From Microvirga roseola (GTDB taxonomy: Bacteria > Pseudomonadota > Alphaproteobacteria > Rhizobiales > Beijerinckiaceae): a DNA stretch of 64,000 bases. The position numbers were made by a program, and so were the translations under genes. The stretch's first letter is position 1, and every line of letters starts with the position of its first letter. Shown here piece by piece: positions 56,361-64,000 of this stretch. The DNA lies in contig NZ_JAJATX010000002.1 of NCBI RefSeq assembly GCF_020866965.1, forward strand, positions 1 through 64,000, given 5' to 3'. Under the pieces are notes generated by a model, which saw only the letters and a program-made list of their open reading frames with translations, did no database searches and had not been told where the DNA came from.

Positions 56361-57132
56361 GACTTCCACACAACGCATTCCCGCATCCAATGCTGGCGGG
56401 GATTACGCGCTTTTCCTCGATTTCGACGGGACGCTCGTCGACATCGTCGAGCGTCCCGATGCGGTCGCCGTGGATCCGGCGCTGCCGGGCATTCTGCTGC
56501 GCCTGCAGGAACGCCTCGGCGGCGCGCTCGCGGTCATCAGCGGACGCCCCATCGCCTTCCTCGATCCGAAGCTCGCGCCGTACCAGTTCGATATTGCGGG
56601 CCTGCACGGGCTCGAGCACCGTATCGCCGGCAGGCATTACGAGTGCGATCCGGAGGACCACCCGCAGCTTCGCGCGATGGTCGAGAGGCTCGGCGACATC
56701 GTGGCGCCGAAGCCGGGTCTGATCGTCGAGGACAAGGGCTGCTCCGTCGCTCTCCATTGGCGGCAGGCGCCCCAGGAGAAGGAGTTCGCGCTCGCCACCG
56801 CCCATGCGGCGGCCGAGGCGCTAGGGAGCGATTACCGGCTCCAGCACGGCAAGGCCGTGGCCGAGATCCTTCCCGCCGCGGCGGGGAAGGGCAAGGTCAT
56901 CGAGCGCTTCCTCCAGGAATCCCCCTACAAGGGGCGGCGGCCGATTTTCGTCGGCGACGACCTGACCGACGAGAACGGCTTCAAGACCGTCAACGCCCAT
57001 GACGGGCTTTCCGTCCGCATCGGATCCGGCGAGACCATTGCCAAGGTACGACTGGAATCTCCCGCGGATTTAAGGCATGCCCTGTCCACGTGGGCCTCGG
57101 AGGGCTCGCTTCCTTTCGACGTGGATGAGTGA
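56353..57132 (+). CDS. otsB: Trehalose-6-phosphate phosphatase
   Basis: A 259-residue HAD-superfamily phosphatase that releases trehalose from its 6-phosphate. The nucleophile motif is LFLDFDGTLVDI near 18-29, motif II VISGRP lies near 63, and the metal motif VGDDLTDENGF is near 213-223. The ATG at 56353 gives MRKTSTQR and overlaps the otsA stop as ATGCGTAA; an upstream start would extend further into otsA. The next gene, a GH15 enzyme, begins 3 bp after the stop. Confidence 0.93.
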   Translation: MRKTSTQRIPASNAGGDYALFLDFDGTLVDIVERPDAVAVDPALPGILLRLQERLGGALAVISGRPIAFLDPKLAPYQFDIAGLHGLEHRIAGRHYECDPEDHPQLRAMVERLGDIVAPKPGLIVEDKGCSVALHWRQAPQEKEFALATAHAAAEALGSDYRLQHGKAVAEILPAAAGKGKVIERFLQESPYKGRRPIFVGDDLTDENGFKTVNAHDGLSVRIGSGETIAKVRLESPADLRHALSTWASEGSLPFDVDE

Positions 57133-57135
57133 TCG

Positions 57136-58944
57136 ATGAGTTCGTTGGATCTTGCCGTCATCGGCAACTGCATGATCGCGGCCCTGGTGGACCGCCGTGC
57201 GCAGATCGTCTGGAACTGCTTTCCCCGTTTCGACGGCGATCCCGTCTTCTCCGCGCTTCTCGACTGCCCGGAGGGGCGCTCGGATACGGAGCAGCGCGGC
57301 GTCTTCGCCATCGATATGATCGGCATGGTGTCCTGCGAGCAGCGTTATCTCGAGAATACGGCGGTGCTCGTCTCGCGGATGACGGATTCCTCCGGCAATA
57401 TCGTCGAGGTCACCGATTTCGCACCCCGCTTCAAGCATTTCGACCGGATCTTCCGCCCTCCGATGCTCGTGCGCCGGGTCCATCCCGTGAAGGGGCGGCC
57501 CCGTATCCGGGTGCGACTCAGGCCCCATTTCGAATGGGGCGAGACCCAGCCGAGCCGGACCCGCGGCAGCAATCACCTGCGCTTCTTAGGGCCTCACCAT
57601 TCCCTTCGGCTCACCACCGATGCGCCGATGTCCTACGTGCAGGAGGAGCGGGACTTCGTGGTCGACCGGCCCATGTCCTTCTTCTTCGGCGAGGACGAGC
57701 CGCTGCGCTCGGAGGTCGATTCGACCGCCCGCCAACTCCTCGACAGCACTCTGGATTTCTGGCGCGACTGGGTGCGCTCCCTGTCCGTCCCGTTCGACTG
57801 GCAGGAGGCGGTGATCCGCGCCGCCATCACCCTCAAGCTGTGCAACTTCGAGGAGACCGGCGCGATCGTTGCCGCGCTGACCACATCTGTGCCGGAAGCG
57901 CCGCATACGCAGCGCAACTGGGATTACCGCTATTGCTGGCTGCGCGACGCCTATTTCGTCATTCAGGCGCTGAACCGGCTCGGCACGACGAAGACGATGG
58001 AGGAATACCTCAACTTCATCACCAATCTGGTCGACGACATGGACAACAATCCCGGCCAGAAGGACATGCCGCCGCTCTTCAGCATCACACGCTCGCCTGA
58101 CCTGGAGGAGCGGGAGGCGACCGCTCTTGCCGGCTATCGCGGGATGGGTCCCGTGCGCGTCGGCAACGCGGCCTACACGCAGATCCAGAACGACGCCTAT
58201 GGGAGCATCGTTCTCGCGTCGATCCACGCCTTTCTCGACCGCCGCCTGATCCGCACCGGCAACGCCGCCCTGTTCGAGCATCTGGAGAAGATGGGACAGC
58301 GCGCCGTCGAAGTCTTCGATCAGCCCGATGCGGGGCCGTGGGAGCTGCGCACCAAGGCGTCCGTGCACACCTTTCCGAGCGTGATGTGCTGGGCAGCCTG
58401 CGACCGCCTCGTCAAGATTGCCCAGGCGCTGGGGCACGAGGATCGCGCCGTGTACTGGCGCGAACAGGCGGATCGCATGCACAGGATCATCGACGAGCGC
58501 GCCTACAATCCAAAGAAGGGCACCTTCGTCTCGTCCTTCGACGGCGAGCATCTCGACGCGACGCTGCTCCTCCTGTCCGAACTCGATTTCGTCAAACCCG
58601 ACGATCCGCGCTTCATCGCCACGGTGGACGCCATCGGCAAGACCCTGCGCCGGGGCGACCTTCTCCTGCGCTACGACGTGGAGGACGATTTCGGGCGCAT
58701 GCACACGGCCTTCATGATCTGCGGCTTCTGGTACGTGGACGCCCTCAACGCCATCGGGCGCAAGGAGGAGGCCATCGAACTGTTCGAGCACATCCTGAGC
58801 CTGCGCAACTCCTTCGGCCTGTTTTCGGAGGATGCCGACTATACGACCGGCGAGCTTTGGGGCAACTTCCCGCAAACCTACTCCATGGTCGGTCTCATCA
58901 ATTCCGCGGTGCGGCTGAGCCGGAGCTGGGAAGAGGCATTCTGA
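57136..58944 (+). CDS. Glycoside hydrolase family 15 (glucoamylase/trehalase-like)
   Basis: A 602-residue cytoplasmic GH15 enzyme. The N-terminal beta domain (about 1-250) starts LDLAVIGNCMIAALVDRRAQ. The (alpha/alpha)6 catalytic barrel (about 260-600) has RNWDYRYCWLRDAYFVIQAL near 258-277, WELRTKASVHTFPSVMCWAA, with an acidic active-site candidate, and GLFSEDADYTTGELWGNFPQ near 566-585 that contains the second catalytic Glu. GH15 hydrolyses alpha-glucosides to glucose, and some members cleave trehalose. Position between otsB and glucokinase suggests trehalose or related oligosaccharide turnover. Confidence 0.9.
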   Translation: MSSLDLAVIGNCMIAALVDRRAQIVWNCFPRFDGDPVFSALLDCPEGRSDTEQRGVFAIDMIGMVSCEQRYLENTAVLVSRMTDSSGNIVEVTDFAPRFKHFDRIFRPPMLVRRVHPVKGRPRIRVRLRPHFEWGETQPSRTRGSNHLRFLGPHHSLRLTTDAPMSYVQEERDFVVDRPMSFFFGEDEPLRSEVDSTARQLLDSTLDFWRDWVRSLSVPFDWQEAVIRAAITLKLCNFEETGAIVAALTTSVPEAPHTQRNWDYRYCWLRDAYFVIQALNRLGTTKTMEEYLNFITNLVDDMDNNPGQKDMPPLFSITRSPDLEEREATALAGYRGMGPVRVGNAAYTQIQNDAYGSIVLASIHAFLDRRLIRTGNAALFEHLEKMGQRAVEVFDQPDAGPWELRTKASVHTFPSVMCWAACDRLVKIAQALGHEDRAVYWREQADRMHRIIDERAYNPKKGTFVSSFDGEHLDATLLLLSELDFVKPDDPRFIATVDAIGKTLRRGDLLLRYDVEDDFGRMHTAFMICGFWYVDALNAIGRKEEAIELFEHILSLRNSFGLFSEDADYTTGELWGNFPQTYSMVGLINSAVRLSRSWEEAF

Positions 58945-58985
58945 TCCCCTCGTCCCGTGGAGGAGGCAGAAAGGACGGTTATCCG

Positions 58986-59981
58986 ATGTTTGCGTTTCCT
59001 GTCCTGCTTGGCGACATCGGCGGCACCAATGCCCGTTTCGCCGTTCTGCCTGCGCCGGGAGAGCCGCTGCAGCTGCTGCCGCGCATGCGCACGGCCCAGA
59101 CGCCCGACCCCGTCGAGGCGATCCGGAACGCCTTGGGCTCCTATGACGGGGAGGCCCCCCGCTCCGCGATGATCGCCGTGGCGACCCGGGTCGATGGGCC
59201 TGTGATCCGCCTCACCAACGCCCAGTGGGTGATCGACGCCGAGGCCATCGGCCGGGCTTTCGGCCTCGAGCGGGTCGCGCTCGTGAACGACTACACTCCC
59301 GTCGCCGCGGCCACGGCGGTGCTGGACATGGCTCGCGGAGACCTCGCCCCCATCGGGGACCTCATGCCGGCCGGACCCGGAACCCGCGTCGTGCTGGGGC
59401 CCGGCACCGGACTCGGCGCGGGCGCTCTGGTTCCCGTGGAGGATCGTCTCGCGATCCTGGCCACGGAAGCGGGCCATATGGAGTTCGGGCCGACGACCGA
59501 CGAGGAGGCTGCCCTCTGGCCGCATCTGGAGCGGGTCGGCGGGCGGGTCTCGGCCGAGGTCCTCCTGTCCGGTCCAGGGCTGTTTCGCATCGGGAGGGCC
59601 CTTGCCGCCTGCCGCCGGGTGAACTGCCCGTTCACCGCCCCCAACGACGTGCTCGAGGCGAGGCGCGGCGGCGACGAACTGGCGGCTGCGACCCTCGATC
59701 TCTTCGCCCGCTGGCTTGGTCGCTTCGCGGGCGACCTGGCGCTCACCTTCGAGGCTTCCGGCGGCGTCTTCATCGCGGGCGGCATCGCGCCCCGCATGGT
59801 CGACGTGCTCCAGGCGGGCGGCTTCCGCGAGGTCTTCGACCACAAGGCTCCCCATGAGAAATGGGCGCGGAAGGTCCCCGTCTTCGTCATCATCAACCCG
59901 GAACCCGCCCTGGAGGGGCTGGCGGCGCTGGTGACGGATCCGGGACGATTCGTCTTCAAGTCCCAGGGCTGGCAGGCGTAA
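58986..59981 (+). CDS. glk: Glucokinase
   Basis: A 331-residue glucokinase of the bacterial Glk family that makes glucose 6-phosphate with ATP. The phosphate-1 loop is LLGDIGGTNARFAVL near 7-21. NDYTPVAAAT, LGPGTGLGAGAL near 139-150, EAGHMEFGP with the catalytic-region Glu, and FEASGGVFIAGGIAPRM near 260 follow. The ATG at 58986 is chosen because the ATP-binding strand starts right after it; a longer frame upstream lies inside the GH15 gene. It would use the glucose released by the GH15 enzyme. Confidence 0.94.
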   Translation: MFAFPVLLGDIGGTNARFAVLPAPGEPLQLLPRMRTAQTPDPVEAIRNALGSYDGEAPRSAMIAVATRVDGPVIRLTNAQWVIDAEAIGRAFGLERVALVNDYTPVAAATAVLDMARGDLAPIGDLMPAGPGTRVVLGPGTGLGAGALVPVEDRLAILATEAGHMEFGPTTDEEAALWPHLERVGGRVSAEVLLSGPGLFRIGRALAACRRVNCPFTAPNDVLEARRGGDELAAATLDLFARWLGRFAGDLALTFEASGGVFIAGGIAPRMVDVLQAGGFREVFDHKAPHEKWARKVPVFVIINPEPALEGLAALVTDPGRFVFKSQGWQA

Positions 59982-60052
59982 AGCTGTTCAAGGAGCCGGG
60001 GCGCTGCTAATCCGGCTTGTCGCCCCGCATCGAGGGCTCTTGTCCGGTTGTC

Positions 60053-61168
60053 ATGAGATCAGAACAGATTCCCCTTTCGCCGCTTGCTCCGGGAGTAGGC
60101 CTGTCGCTGCTGGTCCAGCGCTTCGGTCAGCCGCGAGCCCGTCCCCAGGTCTATGTCCAGGCCTCGCTCCATGCCGACGAGATCCCCGGCATGATCACGG
60201 CCCATCATCTGCGCGAGCGCCTGTCGAGGCTCGAGGCGGAGGGCAGGATCAAGGGCGAGATCGTCCTCGTGCCCTCCGCCAATCCCATCGGCCTCGCCCA
60301 GAAGGTGCTGGGAGATCACATCGGCCGCTTCAACCTCGCGGACGGCGTCAATTTCAACCGGGGCTATCCCGACCTGACGCCGAAGGCGGCCGAGCGCATC
60401 GAGGGCAGGCTGACGGGCGAGGGCGAGGCGAATGTCCGCCTGATCCGGGAGGCCCTGCAGGCCGAGCTCGAGGCCTGGGAGACCTCCAATCCCGCCGAGG
60501 TCATGAAGAAGGCGCTGCTCCGGCTGGCGCTGGACGCAGACATCGTGCTCGATCTCCACTGCGACTCGGAAGCGGTGGCGCATCTCTATACCCACACCCG
60601 CTCGGCGGACGAGTTCGCGCCCCTCTCGGCGCTGCTGGGCGCTCACGCCTATCTCCTGGCCGATGTCTCCGGCGACGAACCGTTCGACGAGGCCTGCAGC
60701 CGTCCCTGGGCGGAGCTGGCCGACCGCTTTCCGGACAAGCCCATCCCCTTCGGCTGCCACTCCACCACCCTCGAGTTCCGGGGCGAGCGGGATGTAAGCC
60801 ATGAACTGGCGCAGGCCGATGCGGCAGCTCTGGTCGACTATATGATCCTGCGCGGCGTTGTTGCGGGGGATGCGCCCACGGTGCCCAAGGCGCTCTGTCA
60901 GCCCACCGAACTCGCGGCTTCCGAGCCGGTCACGTCTCCCGCTTCCGGGATCGTGGTGTTCAGGGCCGATGTGGGGGCCCGGGTGAGGGCGGGTGACCCG
61001 ATCGCCGATGTCGTCGACCCGCATACGGGCGCCACGGTTCAGGCCAAGGCCCCTTGCGACGGCGTCATGTTCGCCCGGCTCTCGCAGCGTTTCGCGATTG
61101 AGGGGCAGCGTCTTGCCAAGGTGGCCGGGTTCACGGCCAGGCTGACGGGCAAGCTCCTGAGCGCTTGA
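60053..61168 (+). CDS. Succinylglutamate desuccinylase/aspartoacylase family protein
   Basis: A 371-residue zinc carboxypeptidase-fold amidohydrolase. The zinc ligands are in SLHADEIPGM (His40, Glu43) and in DLHCDSEAVAHLY near 165-177. The NPIGLAQKVL and FNRGYPDL segments line the active site. The C-terminal 80 residues form a lipoyl-like beta domain (SGIVVFRADVGARVRAGDPI), common in this branch. The natural substrate is an N-acyl amino acid of unknown kind. The ATG at 60053 is preferred to an in-frame TTG at 60017. Confidence 0.88.
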   Translation: MRSEQIPLSPLAPGVGLSLLVQRFGQPRARPQVYVQASLHADEIPGMITAHHLRERLSRLEAEGRIKGEIVLVPSANPIGLAQKVLGDHIGRFNLADGVNFNRGYPDLTPKAAERIEGRLTGEGEANVRLIREALQAELEAWETSNPAEVMKKALLRLALDADIVLDLHCDSEAVAHLYTHTRSADEFAPLSALLGAHAYLLADVSGDEPFDEACSRPWAELADRFPDKPIPFGCHSTTLEFRGERDVSHELAQADAAALVDYMILRGVVAGDAPTVPKALCQPTELAASEPVTSPASGIVVFRADVGARVRAGDPIADVVDPHTGATVQAKAPCDGVMFARLSQRFAIEGQRLAKVAGFTARLTGKLLSA

Positions 61169-61189
61169 GGATCAGGCAAAAAGACAAAA

Positions 61190-61217
61190 AGAAAGGCCGC
61201 CTTGAGGGCGGCCTTTC
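61190..61217 (-). terminator. Strand-specific terminator for the minus-strand peptide gene
   Basis: A 10-bp stem AAAGGCCGCC (61192-61201) pairs with GGCGGCCTTT (61207-61216). On the minus strand it is followed by CTTTTTGTCTTTTT, a strong U-tract. On the plus strand only TTTCC follows, so it works best for transcripts from the minus strand, although no conventional gene lies on that strand here. Confidence 0.85.
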
Positions 61218-61261
61218 CATTGTCGGGTCCACGGCCCCTGAGGAGCCGGCCATTTCGTGCG

Positions 61262-61336
61262 TTACGCACCAATCTCGGCAGAGGCCAAGATCCAGGTCAC
61301 GGCAACCGGGGACCGTAGGGTATGACAATGAGACAC
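61262..61336 (-). CDS. 24-residue peptide gene with an extended Shine-Dalgarno sequence
   Basis: The frame starts with GTG at 61336 and encodes 24 residues (MSHCHTLRSPVAVTWILA, then SAEIGA) ending in TAA. Directly upstream, at 61352-61337, lies GAAAGGAGGTGATCCA. With the following G it is complementary to the 3' tail of 16S rRNA over 16-17 nt, and GGAGG is 7 nt from the GTG. A strong terminator for this strand lies 45 bp past the stop. Frame, ribosome site and terminator together suggest a real small gene. The peptide has one Cys, two His and a short hydrophobic segment; its function is unknown. It is divergent from prfC. Confidence 0.6.
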   Translation of the reverse strand: MSHCHTLRSPVAVTWILASAEIGA

Positions 61337-61352
61337 TGGATCACCTCCTTTC
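61337..61352 (-). promoter_or_regulatory. Extended Shine-Dalgarno sequence of the 24-residue peptide
   Basis: The minus strand reads GAAAGGAGGTGATCCA. The plus strand is therefore identical to the end of 16S rRNA, CTGGATCACCTCCTTTC. Ordinary ribosome sites in this window match only 4-7 nt. Confidence 0.75.
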
Positions 61353-61368
61353 GTTGTTGACGGGAAAC

Positions 61369-61380
61369 CCCCATATGGGG
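61369..61380. repeat. Palindrome CCCCATATGGGG between the peptide gene and prfC
   Basis: A 12-bp perfect palindrome 17 nt upstream of the extended Shine-Dalgarno sequence on the minus strand. It might be a promoter-proximal operator or a hairpin in the peptide-gene leader. Confidence 0.4.
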
Positions 61381-61456
61381 TGAGAAGAGGCCAACGAAAG
61401 GGCGGGGCGCTGCGGCGTTCTGTCCTCCACCTCGTTTCCAGAGCGCACCGAGAACC

Positions 61457-63040
<1,584 letters not shown>

Positions 63041-63066
63041 GCCGCCTCACGGCGCCTCTCCCGCAG

Positions 63067-63111
63067 CCTCATCCTGAGAAGCCGCTGCAAGCGGCGTCTC
63101 GAAGGATGAGG
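63067..63111. repeat. REP-like palindrome between prfC and the histidine kinase gene
   Basis: A 45-bp imperfect inverted repeat: CCTCATCCTGAGAAGCCGCT is answered by AGCGGCGTCTCGAAGGATGA and a final GG around a short CGCAA-type centre. This sequence type is a widespread intergenic palindrome in Hyphomicrobiales genomes. It sits between two convergent genes, where it could end both transcripts. Confidence 0.75.
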
Positions 63112-63154
63112 CGGGCTCCCATGCGATGCGGTCGAGTTGCAGATCGATCTTCGC

Positions 63155-64000
63155 TCAGGCTGCGAGCTGGGTTAGCGGCAGGCGGATGCGAACCTGAAGG
63201 CCCTCGCGCCGCCAATCGTGAGCAATCTCGCCGCCGAGCTGGCCCGTGACGCTCTTGCGGGCGAGCTGAGAGCCGAAGCCCTCCGATTCCGGTTCGCCGT
63301 CGATGGGCGGGCCGTTCTCTTCCTGCCAGAGCAGCATCAGCACCGGACCCTGGATGGTCCAGCCGATGTGCAGGCGGCCGCCGGTGACGGAGAGCGCTCC
63401 ATATTTCGAGGCGTTCGTCGCCAGTTCGTGCAGCACCAGTGTCAGGCCGGTTGCAGCCCTCGCGCCGATCCGGACGGGCTCGCCTTCGACAATCATCTGA
63501 GACGGCACATCCTGGTCGATGTGCGGCGCGAGGATGGCCCTGACGATTTCCTCCACGGATGTCTCGCCCTCCGCCGGCAGCGCGCCGGTGATGGCCGGGC
63601 GGATCAGTTCGTGCGCGCGAGCGAGGGCGTCCAGGCGTCCGCGCAAGGTGGAGGCCATCTGCTTCGGCGTTTCCGCCGTCCGTGCGGTCAGGGCCACCAT
63701 GCCGCTCGCCATGGCGAAGAGGTTCTTGACCCGATGGTTGAGCTCGCGCACCAGAAGCTGGCGCGCCTCCTCGCCTCTGTAGCGGTCTGTGATGTCGAGA
63801 ATCGTCCCGAGCAGCCGCACCGGCTTCAGTTCGCCGTCCACAATCTCGTAGAGCATGCGGCCACGGCTGACGATCCAGCGGAGCTCTCCGTCGGGGCGGA
63901 CGATCCGGTGCTCGAGATTGAGCTGCCCGCCCGATTTCGGGTCCGTCATCGAGGAGACGGCGGCGACCACGAGGTCGCGGTCTTCCGGGTGGATGGACGA
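63155..64000 (-). CDS. HWE/HisKA_2-type sensor histidine kinase, N-terminus beyond the window
   Basis: The C-terminal 281 residues of a sensor kinase; the frame is open through the right edge, so the 5' end is missing. Visible are the end of a PAS domain (HPEDRDLV, then HRIVRPDGELRWIVSRGRML and VRLLGTILDITDRYR) and the phosphoacceptor ELNHRVKNLFAMASGMVALT with its His. The HWE/HisKA_2 ATPase part has LTLVLHELATNASKYGALS and a degenerate G-box. Kinases of this class often signal to single-domain regulators or to PhyR in the general stress response. The cognate regulator is not in the window. Confidence 0.9.
   Translation of the reverse strand, partial: SSIHPEDRDLVVAAVSSMTDPKSGGQLNLEHRIVRPDGELRWIVSRGRMLYEIVDGELKPVRLLGTILDITDRYRGEEARQLLVRELNHRVKNLFAMASGMVALTARTAETPKQMASTLRGRLDALARAHELIRPAITGALPAEGETSVEEIVRAILAPHIDQDVPSQMIVEGEPVRIGARAATGLTLVLHELATNASKYGALSVTGGRLHIGWTIQGPVLMLLWQEENGPPIDGEPESEGFGSQLARKSVTGQLGGEIAHDWRREGLQVRIRLPLTQLAA

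Noticed and set aside
61336-61352. Plus-strand identity to the 16S rRNA 3' end as a remnant of an rRNA gene
   Set aside because: The match stops abruptly at 17 nt and no other 16S or tRNA/23S sequence is adjacent. On the other strand it is better explained as a ribosome-binding site.

Overview
The window is a gene-dense, high-GC stretch of an alphaproteobacterial chromosome. Several neighbourhoods are typical of Hyphomicrobiales (Rhizobiales): lysC divergent from ubiG, ptsP-prfA-prmC, comF-grxC-nitrilase-DUF1178, argJ/parvulin/secA, rpmF-mtgA/ispA and phaB-phaA/phaR. A PHA system, an HWE-type histidine kinase, a CIO-type quinol oxidase and a membrane-fused OtsA fit a free-living, Microvirga/Methylobacterium-like soil or plant bacterium. 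The genus is an inference. No rRNA, tRNA, insertion sequence, phage or CRISPR array was found.

Layout. 1-10.7 kb (minus strand): a large RTX repeat protein, a DUF4167 protein, then prmC, a FosX-like gene, prfA, ptsP and lysC; ptsP-prfA-fosX-prmC is translationally coupled. 10.8-18.7 kb: ubiG, a metallophosphoesterase, a Spy-like periplasmic protein with a Crp/Fnr regulator, the DUF1178-nitrilase-grxC-comF cluster, an NDUFAF5-like methyltransferase, a DUF427 protein, an EamA transporter and mutT. 18.9-27.4 kb: a small secreted protein, argJ, a small hydrophilic protein, a parvulin, secA and two YafK-type L,D-transpeptidases. 27.7-35 kb: accA, a methyltransferase, gloB, an acetyltransferase, a second EamA transporter, phaB, phaA and phaR. 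35-45 kb: a degenerate EAL protein, rpmF, mtgA, ispA, an acetyltransferase, kup, ispG, an ETFB-methyltransferase-like gene and a glycosyltransferase. 45-54 kb (plus strand): SemiSWEET-topoisomerase IB, a metallo-hydrolase, cioAB with a DUF2474 peptide, and a PrtD/HlyD type I secretion pair. 54-60 kb: a membrane-anchored otsA, otsB, a GH15 glycosidase and glucokinase. 60-64 kb: an aspartoacylase-family gene, a tiny antisense-strand peptide gene, prfC and a truncated HWE histidine kinase.

How the parts connect. Three start-proximal sites match the alphaproteobacterial general-stress promoter GGAAC-N16/17-CGTT: before the metallophosphoesterase, before a 70-aa hydrophilic protein, and before SemiSWEET-topoisomerase IB. 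With the trehalose module and PHA genes this gives the window a stress-and-storage flavour. The type I exporter could secrete the RTX protein at the left end, although the two lie about 47 kb apart.

The most unusual points are: (i) OtsA fused to an N-terminal two-transmembrane extracytoplasmic sensor-like module; (ii) a 24-codon gene at 61262-61336 whose Shine-Dalgarno region complements the 16S rRNA 3' end over about 16 nt and which has its own strand-specific terminator; (iii) a FosX homologue with all expected catalytic residues inside the prfA-prmC operon; (iv) ispA, whose start and stop each lie in a palindromic tetranucleotide shared with the opposite-strand neighbour; and (v) two inverted copies of a double-hairpin repeat, one of which supplies a gene's stop codon.
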